Shown here: positions 21,366 to 32,206 of the stretch, piece by piece
Layout of the letters: each line of letters starts with the position of its first letter
How positions within the stretch are numbered: position 1 is the stretch's first letter
Assembly (NCBI GenBank): GCA_038380795.1
Contig: CM076261.1
Span: 96,060,418-96,124,417 of the forward strand
Length of the DNA: 64,000 nt
Direction of reading: 5' to 3'
Source of the DNA: Pyrocephalus nanus
Taxonomy: Eukaryota > Chordata > Aves > Passeriformes > Tyrannidae
Translations under genes and position numbers: made by a program
The notes under the pieces: generated by a model
What the model saw: the letters and a program-made list of their open reading frames with translations, nothing else
Database searches by the model: none
Told to the model about the DNA's origin: nothing

Positions 21366-21965
21366 GAGCAGCCTGATTTTCCAGCCCTGCTCAGAGAGGA
21401 ATCTGATGGAATTGTGGAAGGGAAATGCCCAGTCCTGTCTCTGCAGAGGACTCTGTCCTGTGGCAGCAGTGTCTGGGGAGCAATCAGATAGAAACAACCC
21501 AGCAGATGGACCTTGTGGTGTTGGTGGAGAACCAAAGGATCCTGGAGTGAGTGACTCCAGACCAGGGTAGGGCCACGGGGATTGTGAAGGGGTGCAGGAC
21601 TTTTTCATAAGTGGAGAGGGTGAGAGAGTTGGGAACACTTGGGCAGGAGTCAAAAACGTGCTCTGGGTCATGTGAGGTGTGTATGAATCTGTGATGGCAG
21701 GAATGAAGGGAAGGGAGCCTGGCTCTTGAGAGTCCTGCAGAGTAGCAGGAGAGGTGGATGTGAGCACAAGTGAAAACAAATGGAATTCCATGGGCAAAGA
21801 AGGAGTTTGAGGGTGTTCATAGTGTGGAAGAGGAGGTGGAGTCTCCCTCCTGAGAGATCTAAAACTGAACTGTCCATAGTCTGGAAATCCTGCTGTCTCT
21901 GGCCCTGCTTGAGCAGGGGCGTTGAAGCACTTGAAGCACTTGCTCTGCAGAGTTCTTTCAAACTG
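21366..21965 (+). mobile_element. degenerate CR1 LINE 3' fragment
   Basis: Relative of 2990-3565, ending with GCCCTGCTTGAGCAGGGGCG. The D1 flank of gene 6 follows (22005-22314). Confidence 0.6.
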
Positions 21966-22314
21966 GATGATGTTGGGACTCTGTTTGGTGGGCAGGTGTG
22001 AGAGTGGTGGTGGGTGAGAGAGTTTGTGCAGTGTGTGCTGGCCCAGAGAGACTTTGGCAGAGGCTGTGCAGGAGAGCATTGTTGTGGGGAAGCCTTTGGT
22101 GCAGCAGGTTCTGGGTTTGTGCCCCGTTCTGGAAGGGCCCCAGCCTGTGCAGTGTGTGTGTTAGTGCTGGGGGGGTATTTGCTGACAAAGGGGTTGTGGC
22201 TCTTGCCCAAGTCCCCAGGAGCCCGTTGATCCCCGGCATTGTGGTGGGTGAGGATCTAAGCCCATGGGAAATAAAAAAGGCAAGGATTCATCTGAATGTG
22301 TGCTGCAGGAGAAC

Positions 22315-22320
22315 TTTATT
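22315..22320 (-). promoter_or_regulatory. polyadenylation signal, keratin gene 6
   Basis: AATAAA on the minus strand, about 154 bp past the stop codon. Confidence 0.85.
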
Positions 22321-22468
22321 GAGACAAAAGGGAGAAAAGGCAGGAGACACAAGTGGAATGGATCCGGTATAAGGTGCAAATAGAGTGATCACATGTTTAG
22401 GTCCTTTGGTTGTAGCAGGTTTTTCCAGAGCCCCGAGCTGGTGGTGTGAGGGGTGTTGTGGAGGATCC

Positions 22469-22804
22469 TCAGCAGGTGGAGCAGCCCCTGGTGCCGTAGC
22501 AGCCCAGGCCTCCCAGGCCGTAGCCAAAGGCCCGGGCAGAGCCGAGGCCGTAGCCAAAGGCCCCAAAGGCGCCGGAGATGGGCTGTCCCTGGGCATTGAG
22601 CTCCGTGCCCAGGGCAGCCCCTGCGGCGGATCCGACGGCGGAGCTCTGGGGGAAGGAGGTCATTATGGGCCCTGGCAGGGTGACGCGCACGGGGGAGGGC
22701 TGGATGAGGACGGTGGAGTCCTGGCACTGGGTGACACAGGGCTGGTTGCAGCTGTTGGCCAGCGGGGTGGGTGCGCAGGGGCGGCAGAGGTCGTAGCAGG
22801 CCAT
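22469..22804 (-). CDS. feather-type corneous beta-protein, copy 6
   Basis: 111 residues, Arg40/Ala60/Phe80, with a private silent change in codon 47 (ATA for ATC). Intron 22825-23068. Flanks D1 and U1; TATA variant. The stretch from this gene to gene 7 recurs from gene 11 to gene 12 at offset 20,492, including a solo LTR. Confidence 0.93.
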   Translation of the reverse strand: MACYDLCRPCAPTPLANSCNQPCVTQCQDSTVLIQPSPVRVTLPGPIMTSFPQSSAVGSAAGAALGTELNAQGQPISGAFGAFGYGLGSARAFGYGLGGLGCYGTRGCSTC

Positions 22805-23138
22805 GGGTGTGGTGTGGAGGGGCCCTGTGAGGGCAGGGAAGAGAAGAGAAGAGGTGAGAAGAGCAGAGCAGAGAGGGGGCTGAGGCAGCGCAGGGCCGTG
22901 GGGGTGCGAGGGGCGGTGTTGGCGGAGGGCGAGGCAGTGGGGAGGCTGCTGTGGGGCTGTGGGGAGGCGTGAGGGCTGCTGAGGCTGGGGCAGAGCGTGC
23001 TGGGAGAGAGGGGCCAGGGGGGCGGTGTGGCAGGAGCAGGAGGGGGTTGTCAGGGGCTGCAGGCTCACCTTGTTGGCGGCACAGAAGGCAGGAGAAGGCG
23101 TCAGGAGAAGCGTGGCAGGGAGAGAGGCGCTGGGCCGG

Positions 23139-23146
23139 CTTTTCTG
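23139..23146 (-). promoter_or_regulatory. TATA-position motif, keratin gene 6 (CAGAAAAG variant)
   Basis: T-to-G change in the TATA core; neighbouring bases unchanged. Confidence 0.65.
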
Positions 23147-23269
23147 CTGCTCCCGCAGGGGCGGCACAGCCTTGGCCCAGGCCCTTGGGGCATTTCTCAG
23201 GCAGCAGCTCTTGCCTGGCCCAGCCTGGCCAGTCCTGAGCTGGGCGTGTTTTCCTTCCCCAGCTCTGCA

Positions 23270-23780
23270 ATGTCCTGTCCTGCCCTTGAGGCCGTGTCCA
23301 TCTGCCCTTGGCGGCAGCTTTTGAGATTTAGTTGTAAGTGGCAGGATTTGCATGGCAAGTGCATTTCTGGCAGGTTTGTAGACATGAGCAAAGCTTTGGT
23401 GGCAGAGGTGTCATCAGTGAGGTGACCTCATGCCACTCGTGTGCTGTGGTTTGTGGCTCTGTTGTGCAGAGTGAACCCTCTGCTGTGCTCCTGGATGTCC
23501 ATCAGTCGTTGTGCTGCACCCAGGATTGCTGAGAAGAAATAACCAAAGCCTGGGACAATTGGGGTGTCCTCAGTGAGTTCATTCCTTGGCACTGCTGTAG
23601 CTTTGTTGGTGGGTGTGTTGTGAGGAGGGGCCCCAAACCATCCCAGCCCTGTCAGGCTGCTCTGGGCTGGGCAGTTTTGCCGGCTGGGAGGGGCTGCCCC
23701 TTCCATCCTGTTCATTGCCCCCCACCACCTGCCAGCTCCCTGGGCCTGTCTTTCTCCCTGGCCTTTCTTTGTGCTGTGCT
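23270..23780. repeat. promoter-proximal module U1 (short), spacer 6
   Basis: U1 module truncated at about 23530 by a jump to GAAGAAATAACCAAAGCC, then a C/T-rich tail leading into CR1. Confidence 0.5.
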
Positions 23781-23819
23781 CTGGCTTCCACATCCAGGGG
23801 GTCCCAAGGGTTCTCTTGT

Positions 23820-24226
23820 GGTCCCAAAGACAGGACGGGTGGAAATGGCCTCAAGTGGCTGAAACCCTGACAGGACATGGTCCTGCCCAGCCTGGTTGAG
23901 CTGTCCCTGCTGGGGCAGGTTGGGTTGAACTCTGGGATCTGCTCCACTGCCAGGTGGGAACAGGATCAAGGGGAATGTTTTCCAGCTGAGAGAGGGTGGG
24001 CTTAGATGGGATTGTGGGAGGAAATTCTTGGCTGGGAGGGTGGGGAGGCCCTGGCTCAGGTCACCCAGAGAAGCTGTGGCTGCCCCTGGATCCCTGGAAG
24101 TGTCCTAGGCCAGGTTGGACGGGTCTTGGAGCAACCTGGGCTAGTGGAAGGTGTCCCTGCCCATGGCTGAGGTTGGAACTGGCTGATCTTTAAGGTCCCT
24201 TCCCACACAACCATTCTGTGATGATT
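23820..24226 (+). mobile_element. CR1 LINE 3' end
   Basis: Clear CR1 3'UTR: TCACCCAGAGAAGCTGTGG, GGATCCCTGGAAGTGTCC, CTAGTGGAAGGTGTCCCTGC, GATCTTTAAGGTCCCTTCCC and a terminal ACCATTCTGTGATGAT. Best-preserved CR1 terminus in the window. Confidence 0.85.
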
Positions 24227-24266
24227 TTATGGTGTCCTTGCAGAGGTTCCTGGAGCTCCAGTGTTT

Positions 24267-24515
24267 GTGACCAGGGAGGTGCCAGTTGAGTGCAGGTTAG
24301 AAAAAGTGCTGGAGCTGGAGAAGAATGGCTGGGAAGAGGATGTGGGGAACTGCAGGCCTTTCAGTGTGACCTCAGTGGTGGGGAAGGTTGTGGAGCAGCT
24401 CACCTTGAGTGCCATCCCCCGGCACTTGCAGCCCCAGGAGGTGCTGAGGCCCAGCCATTGTGGGTTTGTGCAAGGCAGGTGCTGCTGGAGCAAGGGGAGC
24501 TCCTTGCAGGCCAAG
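24267..24515 (+). pseudogene. CR1 ORF2 reverse-transcriptase fragment
   Basis: Plus-strand frame contains NCRPFSVTSVVGKVVEQL followed by a segment ending HCGFVQGRCCW. This matches the CR1 RT block usually read as NYRPVSLTSVPGKIMEQ. It is a fragment of one RT block and cannot be active. It lies downstream of a CR1 3' end, so at least two insertions or a rearrangement are implied. Confidence 0.75.
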
Positions 24516-24534
24516 GTGAGCGCTGAGTGGGTGA

Positions 24535-25306
24535 GGTGGGGTGTGTTTTCCTTCCCCCAGGGCTCCCTTGGCGTGTGCTCCTCTTGCAGACGTGTCCTGG
24601 TGGCGGCAGCTTTGAAGGGAGAGTTGGTGTTTGGGAGGTTGTGCGTGGAATGTGCTTGTGGGGGCACTTGGCAGCTGCAGACACTGCCCAGGAGAGGTGG
24701 GGTGTGCTCAGTGAGGTCCCCTGATGTCCCTGCCGTGCTGTGGTTTGTGGAGTTGTGGGATTGCATGTGCTGCCCTCGAGGCCGTGTCCATCTGCCCTTG
24801 GTGGCAGCTTTGAGGAGTTGGTTTTTGGGAGGGTTGGCTTGTTGGGTGTGTGTCAGGGAGGGCTGAATAAAGCAAAGGCCAAGGAAATTGGGGGTGCCTT
24901 CAGTGAGGTCCCCCCGTGTCCCTGGTGTGCTGTGGTTTGGGGGCCCTTGTGAAGATGAGGCCCCAAAGCCTCCCAGGCAGAGCTGCCCCCCTGGAGCCGC
25001 GGGGAGAGTTTGCAGGGGGTTTGTCAGGCGAGCAGTGAGTGTTGGTGGGCAAGGGGAAGGCCTGGAGGAAGGTTTGCTGTGTGCCTTGGTGCAGCTGTGG
25101 CCTCAGGGCCTGAGGGGCTGCAGCCAGGAATGCTGAGGGAGCTGCCTGATGTGCTGGGGAGGCCACTGTGCTCCTCTTGCCATCAGCTGCTCCTGGGCAC
25201 AGTGCCTGGGAGCGCTTGCTGAGGGCTGACAGAGAGCTCCTGCCTTGGTTTCTGGAGGCAGAGCAGGAGTGAGTGCCTGGACAAGTGGCCTGTGCTCAGG
25301 TGCCCT
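24535..25306. repeat. promoter-proximal modules, spacer 6
   Basis: Two partial modules, starting with TGTGTTTTCCTTCCCCCAG and again near 24765. They are interrupted by the LTR at 25307 and resume after it (25874-26160). Confidence 0.5.
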
Positions 25307-25873
25307 TGATGCCCAAAGGGGGCAATGAAACTGCTCAGAGACAGTTTTGGGTCTTTAAGCAGCAAGAGGGATTTATTTCGAGCAACGCTGGGGAGACCAG
25401 CTGGTTCTCACCGGACAAACCAGCTCCGAAGTTATCAGTGAAAAGTCAGGGAATTTATACAGTTTTGGTGAGTAATTCCAACATCTTTACATGCATATTT
25501 ATACAGTTGCAATATCTAAACATAATATTCATAATAGATGGAGTCTGGACAGAGTCTTTTTTTGGAGTGAGCTTCAGGTGGTCATTCCTGTTTCTTCAGA
25601 CTCAAAGGGGTTGTATTTTACTCTTCTTCCTCGCTTGAATTTCTCAGCTTTCATAGTTGGCTGACTTCCTGATGGTTAATTTTGCAAGCTGTTGTACTCA
25701 TGCCCCTTTCTCGCCCCTTATCTCTTAAGGAACTCTTCCTTCCTGTTCTTACCTGGGTGTGAGCATTCTCTGCCATGCAAGGTACCATCTTTTAAAATTC
25801 CTAAGACCTGACTTCTATCTCTAACTAAGCATTTTAAGGTAACTCTTTAGGGCCTTGCTCAGCTTCACCATCA
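25307..25873 (-). mobile_element. solo LTR of an endogenous retrovirus, copy 1
   Basis: A 567-bp A/T-rich insertion absent from the homologous sites in spacers 7 and 14 (around 30046 and 58522). Ends are TGATG and CATCA, a short terminal inverted repeat typical of LTRs. On the minus strand there is a TATAAAT (25453-25459) and, about 80 bp further, AATAAA (25372-25377). This gives a U3 of about 410 bp, a short R and a short U5. No internal retroviral genes. No clear target-site duplication. The family was not identified. Confidence 0.7.
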
Positions 25874-26299
25874 TTGCCAGAGGTATGGTCCATGTGGGTT
25901 TCTCAAATTTACAGGACATTATATTCTGCCTTTGAATGTTTATTTTCTGATTTAATTAAGAAATACAATGAGCAAACAACAAACAGGAGGTAGATTCTGT
26001 TTTTCCCAGGCTGATCTTTGAGGTCAATCCACTTATTCCGGATTAAGATCATAATTTTTCATAGCCTATAACCCATAAGACTGAATTTTCTCTTCTGTGA
26101 ACAAATGAACAGAAGCAGCAGTGGGAGGTCAGTGAGGTCCTCCCTCCTGCTCTGTTACAGTTTTGGTGTTCTTGTGTGACACCGTGAATCATGACAGCCA
26201 AATCAGCGGAGTTGCTGCTGGATCTGCTCCAGGTGCTTCTCTGGCTGAGCTTCCATTCTGAACCTTGCTCCTTGGGGGTTTGATCTACACCATTTCCAC

Positions 26300-26770
26300 C
26301 AGGATGAAGGACTAACTGCAGTCTCACCCAAGCTGAGTGGTGTGGTTGGTACCCAAGGGTAGCTGATGGCATCCAGAGGAGCCTGGATGGGCAGGAGAGG
26401 AGGACCTGAGCTCTTGTCGTGAGGTTCCACAGGGCCAGGAGCTGGTGGGTTGTGTGAGTGCCTAAGAGGGCTGCAGGCTGGTGGGGACTGTTTGAGAGCA
26501 GCCCTGTGGAGAAGGCTTGGAGGGCACTGGTGGGTGAAGAAGGGAATGGGAGCCAGGAATGTGCCCTGGCAGCCCAGAAACCCCCCGTGTCCTGGGCTCG
26601 TGGCCACAGTGTGGGCAGCAGGGAGAGAGAGGGGATTGTTGATTTGTGCTGATTTGTGGTGAGATTGGAGTTGTGTGTTGAGCTGGGAGAGCCTGAGAAT
26701 GAGGCAAAGAGGGAGCTGTGGGTGGGATGCAGAGCAGAGCCTTGGGGCTGATGAAGGGCTGGAGCCCGCG
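26300..26770 (+). pseudogene. CR1 ORF2 C-terminal remnant, 3' flank of gene 7
   Basis: Plus-strand reading shows CR1 blocks: CCCAAGCTGAGTGGTGTGG, then in translation SQECALAAQK and GSREREGIVDLC. It is followed by the D2 flank of gene 7 (26780-27054). Broken by stops and frameshifts. Confidence 0.7.
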
Positions 26771-27054
26771 GTGTCCATGGACACTTAAGGCAGCACCCCC
26801 TGGGAGTTTGTGTCAGAGGGGTGGGTGGTGTGTCCAAGGCTGTGTTTGGGCAAGGGAAGAGTTTGTGTCCCATTGTGGAAGGCCCTTCTGTGCCAGTGTG
26901 TGTTGATGCTTGTGAAATATTTCCTAGGAGAGAGCTGGTCCCTTCTCCCCCCATGCGATGGCATCTGGTGCCAGAGCTCTGTGCCCAATGAAGTTCTGGG
27001 AGACTTGGGAGAAGAAAGGCTGAGGAGGCATCTGATGTTTTGCTGCAGGAGAAC

Positions 27055-27060
27055 TTTATT
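27055..27060 (-). promoter_or_regulatory. polyadenylation signal, keratin gene 7
   Basis: AATAAA on the minus strand, preceded by CCC rather than the usual CTC. Confidence 0.85.
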
Positions 27061-27207
27061 GGGACAAAAGAGTGAAAAAACAAGAGACAAAAGTAATAGA
27101 ATTCAGGTGTGAGTGCAAGAAAGATGAACAATAACTGAGGTCATTTTCTTACAGCAGACTTTTGCAGAGCCCCGAGCTGGTGGTGTGAGGGTTGTTTTGG
27201 AGGACCC

Positions 27208-27543
27208 TCAGCAGGTGGAGCAGCCCCTGGTGCCGTAGCAGCCCAGGCCTCCCAGGCCGTAGCCAAAGGCCCGGGCAGAGCCGAGGCCGTAGCCAAAGGC
27301 CCCAAAGGCGCCGGAGATGGGCTGTCCCTGGGCATTGAGCTCCGTGCCCAGGGCAGCCCCTGCGGTGGATCCGACGGCGGAGCTCTGGGGGAAGGAGGTC
27401 ATGATGGGCCCTGGCAGGGTGACGCGCACGGGGGAGGGCTGGATGAGGACGGTGGAGTCCTGGCACTGGGTGACACAGGGCTGGTTGCAGCTGTTGGCCA
27501 GCGGGGTGGGTGCGCAGGGGCGGCAGAGGTCGTAGCAGGCCAT
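27208..27543 (-). CDS. feather-type corneous beta-protein, copy 7
   Basis: 111 residues, Arg40/Thr60/Phe80, the most common protein form. Intron 27564-27807. It combines Thr60 with the variant TATA, a combination shared only with gene 8. Flanks D2 and U1. Confidence 0.93.
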   Translation of the reverse strand: MACYDLCRPCAPTPLANSCNQPCVTQCQDSTVLIQPSPVRVTLPGPIMTSFPQSSAVGSTAGAALGTELNAQGQPISGAFGAFGYGLGSARAFGYGLGGLGCYGTRGCSTC

Positions 27544-27877
27544 GGGTGTGGTGTGGAGGGGCCCTGTGAGGGCAGGGAAGAGAAGAGAAGAGGTGAGAAG
27601 AGCAGAGCAGAGAGGGGGCTGAGGCAGCGCAGGGCCGTGGGGGTGCGAGGGGCGGTGTTGGCGGAGGGCGAGGCAGTGGGGAGGCTGCTGTGGGGCTGTG
27701 GGGAGGCGTGAGGGCTGCTGAGGCTGGGGCAGAGCGTGCTGGGAGAGAGGGGCCAGGGGGGCGGTGTGGCAGGAGCAGGAGGGGGTTGTCAGGGGCTGCA
27801 GGCTCACCTTGTTGGCGGCACAGAAGGCAGGAGAAGGCGTCAGGAGAAGCGTGGCAGGGAGAGAGGCGCTGGGCCGG

Positions 27878-27885
27878 CTTTTCTG
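27878..27885 (-). promoter_or_regulatory. TATA-position motif, keratin gene 7 (CAGAAAAG variant)
   Basis: T-to-G change in the TATA core. Confidence 0.65.
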
Positions 27886-28009
27886 CTGCTCCCGCAGGGG
27901 CGGCACAGCCTTGGCCCAGGCCCTTGGGGCATTTCTCAGGCAGCAGCTCTTGCCTGGCCCAGCCTGGCCAGTCCTGAGCTGGGCGTGTTTTCCTTCCCCA
28001 GCTCTGCAA

Positions 28010-28520
28010 TGGCCTGTCCTGCCCTTGAGGCCGTGTCCATCTGCCCTTGGCGGCAGCTTTTGAGATTTTGTTGTAAGTGGCAGGATTTGCATGGCAAGTG
28101 CATTTCTGGCAGGTTTGTAGACATGAGCAAAGCTTTGGTGGCAGAGGTGTCATCATTGAGGTGACCTCATGCCACTCGTGTGCTGTGGTTTGTGGCTCTG
28201 TTGTGCAGAGTGAACGCTCTGCTGTGCTCCTGGATGTCCATCAGTGGTTGTGCTGCACCCAGGAAAGCTGAGAAGAAACAACCAAAGCCTGGGACAATTG
28301 GGGTGTCCTCAGTGAGTTCATTCCTTGGCACTGCTGTAGCTTTGTTGGTGGTTGTGTTGTGAGGAGGGGCCCCACACCATCCCAGCCCTGTCAGGCTGCT
28401 CTGGGCTGGGCAGTTTTGCCGGGTGGGAGGGGCTGCCCCTTCCATCCTGTTCATTGCCCCCCACCACCTGCCAGCTCCCTGGGCCTGTCTTTCTCCCTGG
28501 CCTTTCTTTGTGCTGTGCTC
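28010..28520. repeat. promoter-proximal module U1 (short), spacer 7
   Basis: Same as 23270-23780 at offset 4,739, with few substitutions. Confidence 0.5.
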
Positions 28521-28558
28521 TGGGTTCCACATCCAGGGGGTCCCAAGGGTTCTCTTGT

Positions 28559-28965
28559 GGTCCCAAAGACAGGACGGGTGGAAATGGCCTCAAGTGGCTG
28601 AAACCCTGACAGGACATGGTCCTGCCCAGCCTGGTTGAGCTGTCCCTGCTGGGGCAGGTTGGGTTGAACTCTGGGATCTGCTCCACTGCCAGGTGGGAAC
28701 AGGATCAAGGGGAATGTTTTCCAGCTGAGAGAGGGTGGGGTTAGATGGGACTGTGGGATAAAATTCTTGGCTGGGAGGGTGGGGATGCCCTTGCTCAGGT
28801 CACCCAGAGAAGCTGTGGCTGCCCCTGGATCCCTGGCAGCGTCCTAGGCCAGGTTGGACGGGTCTTGGAGCAACCTGGGCTAGTGGAAGGTGTCCCTGCC
28901 CATGGCTGAGGTTGGAACTGGCTGATCTTTAAGGTCCCTTCCCACACAACCATTCTGTGATGATT
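28559..28965 (+). mobile_element. CR1 LINE 3' end
   Basis: Duplicate of 23820-24226 with minor changes (for example GGATAAAATTC for GGAGGAAATTC near 28755). Confidence 0.85.
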
Positions 28966-29005
28966 TTATGGTGTCCTTGCAGAGGTTCCTGGAGCTCCAG
29001 TGTTT

Positions 29006-29254
29006 GTGACCAGGGAGGTGCCAGTTGAGTGCAGGTTAGAAAAAGTGCTGGAGCTGGAGAAGAATGGCTGGGAAGAGGATGTGGGGAACTGCAGGCCTTT
29101 CAGTGTGACCTCAGTGGTGGGGAAGGTTGTGGAGCAGCTCACCTTGAGTGCCATCCCCCGGCACTTGCAGCCCCAGGAGGTGCTGAGGCCCAGCCATTGT
29201 GGGTTTGTGCAAGGCAGGTGCTGCTGGAGCAAGGGGAGCTCCTTGCAGGCCAAG
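29006..29254 (+). pseudogene. CR1 ORF2 reverse-transcriptase fragment
   Basis: Duplicate of 24267-24515; same translated RT block. Confidence 0.75.
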
Positions 29255-29274
29255 GTGAGTGCTGAGTGGGTGAG

Positions 29275-30315
29275 GTGGGGTGTGTTTTCCTTCCCCCAGG
29301 GCTCCCTTGGCGTGTGCTCCTCTTGCAGACGTGTCCTGGTGGCGGCAGCTTTGAAGGGAGAGTTGGTGTTTGGGAGGTTGTGCGTGGAATGTGCTTGTGG
29401 GGGCACTTGGCAGCTGCAGACACTGCCCAGGAGAGGTGGGGTGTGCTCAGTGAGGTCCCCTGATGTCCCTGCCGTGCTGTGGTTTGTGGAGTTGTGGGAT
29501 TGCATGTGCTGCCCTCGAGGCCGTGTCCATCTGCCCTTGGTGGCAGCTTTGAGGAGTTGGTTTTTGGGAGGCTTGGCTTGTTGGGTGTGTGTCAGGGAGG
29601 GCTGAATAAAGCAAAGGCCAAGGAAATTGGGGGTGCCCTCAGTGAGGTCCCCCCGTGTCCCTGGTGTGCTGTGGTTTGGGGGCCCTTGTGAAGATGAGGC
29701 CCCAAAGCCTCCCAGGCAGAGCTGCCCCCCTGGAGCCACGGGGAGAGTTTGCAGGGGGTTTGTCAGGCGAGCAGTGAGTGTTGGTGGGCAAGGGGAAGGC
29801 CTGGAGGAAGGTTTGCTGTGTGCCTTGGTGCAGCTGTGGCCTCAGGGCCTGAGGGGCTGCAGCCAGGAATGCTGAGGGAGCTGCCTGATGTGCTGGGGAG
29901 GCCACTGTGCTCCTCTTGCCATCAGCTGCTCCTGGGCACAGTGCCTGGGAGCGCTTGCTGAGGGCTGACAGAGAGCTCCTGCCTTGGTTTCTGGAGGCAG
30001 AGCAGGAGTGAGTGCCTGGAGAAGTGGCCTGTGCTCAGGTGCCCTCATTGCCAGGGTTACGGTGCCTTTGGATCTCTCAGATTTACAGCCCAGGAGACTC
30101 TGTCCTTGCAACTCTATTTTGTGACCTTGTCAAGAAATACAATGAAGAAGCAACACCAGGGCTTGGTCTCTTTTTGTCCAGGCTGGTCTGTGACATCAGT
30201 TCAGTAGGTCAGCATTCAGACCATTAAGTTTCATAACTTATAGGCCCTAATTCTTAATACCTTTTTCTTGTGAGAAAAAGCCTCTGATGACCAGAGGAAG
30301 GTCAATGTGCTTCTC
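29275..30315. repeat. promoter-proximal modules, spacer 7 (LTR-free site)
   Basis: Homologous to the LTR-bearing region of spacer 6 but uninterrupted. Around 30040-30050 it reads GGTGCCCTCATTGCCAG, the empty form of the LTR site. Confidence 0.5.
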
Positions 30316-30479
30316 TCTCCTCATCTGTCCTGGTGTAAGTGTTCCTGTATCTTTTGGAGAAGCCTCAAAGCTTGAGCAGAGCAGGGGCTGGTGGATCTGC
30401 TGCGAGTGCTTTTCTGGCTGGGTTGATGTTCTGAACCTTGCACAGGGGAGGTTTGACCTTCACCGTTTCCATCAGGGTC

Positions 30480-30965
30480 ATGGATTAAGGGCAAGCTCCA
30501 CAAGACTGTGGATGAGCCCAAGCTGAGTGTTGTTGTTGTTTGTGTGGAGGGAAGGGATGTCAGCCAGAGGGGCCTGGACAGGCTGGGCAGGAGGAGCTGT
30601 GTGATCCTCCTGAAATTCCACAGGGCCAAGAGCTGGTGGGTTGTGTGAGTGCCTAAGAGGGCTGCAGGCTGGTGGGGACTGTTTGAGAGCAGCCCTGTGG
30701 AGAAGGCTTGGAGGGCACTGGTGGGTGAAGAAGGGAATGGGAGCCAGGAATGTGCCCTGGCAGCCCAGAAACCCCCCGTGTCCTGGGCTCGTGGCCACAG
30801 TGTGGGCAGCAGGGAGAGGGAGGGGATTGTTGATTTCTGCTGCTTTGTGGAGAGATTGGAGTTGTGTGTTGAGCTGGGAGAGCCTGAGAATGAGGCAAAG
30901 AGAGAGCTGTGGGTGGGATGCAGAGCAGAGCCTTGGGGCTGATGAAGGGCTGGAGCCCGCGGTGT
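30480..30965 (+). pseudogene. CR1 ORF2 C-terminal remnant, 3' flank of gene 8
   Basis: Translates to CR1 pieces including KLSVVVVCVEGRD, QRGLDRLGR and, after a break, SQECALAAQK. Closest in sequence to the remnants near genes 3 and 15. The D2 flank follows (30970-31245). Confidence 0.7.
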
Positions 30966-31245
30966 CCATGGACACTTAAGGCAGCACACCCTGGGAGTTT
31001 GTGTCAGAGGGGTGGGTGGTGTGTCCAAGGCTGTGTTTGGGCAAGGGAAGAGTTTGTGTCCCATTGGGGAAGGCCCTTCTGTGCCAGTGTGTGTTGATGC
31101 TTGTGAAATATTTCCTAGGAGAGAGCTGGTCCCTTCTCCCCCCATGCGATGGCATCTGGTGCCAGAGCTCTGTGCCCAATGAAGTTCTGGGAGACTTGGG
31201 AGAAGAAAGGCTGAGGAGGCATCTGATGTTTTGCTGCAGGAGAAC

Positions 31246-31251
31246 TTTATT
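31246..31251 (-). promoter_or_regulatory. polyadenylation signal, keratin gene 8
   Basis: AATAAA on the minus strand, about 154 bp past the stop codon. Confidence 0.85.
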
Positions 31252-31399
31252 GAGACAAAAGAGAGAAAAGGCGTGAGACACAAGTGGAATGGATCCAGTA
31301 TAAGATGCAAGTAGAGTGATCACATGTTTAGGTCCTTTGGATGTAGCAGGTTTTTCCAGAGCCCTGAGCTGGTGGTGTGAGGGGTGTTGTGGAGGACCC

Positions 31400-31735
31400 T
31401 CAGCAGGTGGAGCAGCCCCTGGTGCCGTAGCAGCCCAGGCCTCCCAGGCCGTAGCCAAAGGCCCGGGCAGAGCCGAGGCCGTAGCCAAAGGCCCCAAAGG
31501 CGCCGGAGATGGGCTGTCCCTGGGCATTGAGCTCCGTGCCCAGGGCAGCCCCTGCGGTGGATCCGACGGCGGAGCTCTGGGGGAAGGAGGTCATGATGGG
31601 CCCTGGCAGGGTGACGCGCACGGGGGAGGGCTGGATGAGGACGGTGGAGTCCTGGCACTGGGTGACACAGGGCTGGTTGCAGCTGTTGGCCAGCGGGGTG
31701 GGTGCGCAGGGGCGGCAGAGGTCGTAGCAGGCCAT
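31400..31735 (-). CDS. feather-type corneous beta-protein, copy 8
   Basis: 111 residues, Arg40/Thr60/Phe80. Intron 31756-31999. Variant TATA. Its 3'UTR resembles gene 6, but the flank beyond the polyadenylation signal is D2, a mosaic that suggests an exchange breakpoint near the 3' end. Upstream flank U2. Confidence 0.93.
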   Translation of the reverse strand: MACYDLCRPCAPTPLANSCNQPCVTQCQDSTVLIQPSPVRVTLPGPIMTSFPQSSAVGSTAGAALGTELNAQGQPISGAFGAFGYGLGSARAFGYGLGGLGCYGTRGCSTC

Positions 31736-32069
31736 GGGTGTGGTGTGGAGGGGCCCTGTGAGGGCAGGGAAGAGAAGAGAAGAGGTGAGAAGAGCAGAGC
31801 AGAGAGGGGGCTGAGGCAGCGCAGGGCCGTGGGGGTGCGAGGGGCGGTGTTGGCGGAGGGCGAGGCAGTGGGGAGGCTGCTGTGGGGCTGTGGGGAGGCG
31901 TGAGGGCTGCTGAGGCTGGGGCAGAGCGTGCTGGGAGAGAGGGGCCAGGGGGGCGGTGTGGCAGGAGCAGGAGGGGGTTGTCAGGGGCTGCAGGCTCACC
32001 TTGTTGGCGGCACAGAAGGCAGGAGAAGGCGTCAGGAGAAGCGTGGCAGGGAGAGAGGCGCTGGGCCGG

Positions 32070-32077
32070 CTTTTCTG
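32070..32077 (-). promoter_or_regulatory. TATA-position motif, keratin gene 8 (CAGAAAAG variant)
   Basis: T-to-G change in the TATA core. This is the only gene combining the variant with the U2 flank. Confidence 0.65.
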
Positions 32078-32206
32078 CTGCTCCCGCAGGGGCGGCACAG
32101 CCTTGGCCCAGGCCCTTGGGGCATTTCTCAGGCAGCAGCTCTTGCCTGGCCCAGCCTGGCCAGTCCTGAGCTGGGCGTGTTTTCCTTCCCCAGCTCTGCA
32201 ATGGCC

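Noticed and set aside
24261..24866. 201-codon plus-strand ORF as a possible gene
   Set aside because: The first third is a CR1 reverse-transcriptase fragment and the rest is promoter-module sequence. It persists only because copies were duplicated recently.
25300..25880. Target-site duplication flanking the LTR
   Set aside because: Flanks GCCCT and TTGCC do not match. Comparison with the empty site shows only small differences, so no TSD can be claimed.
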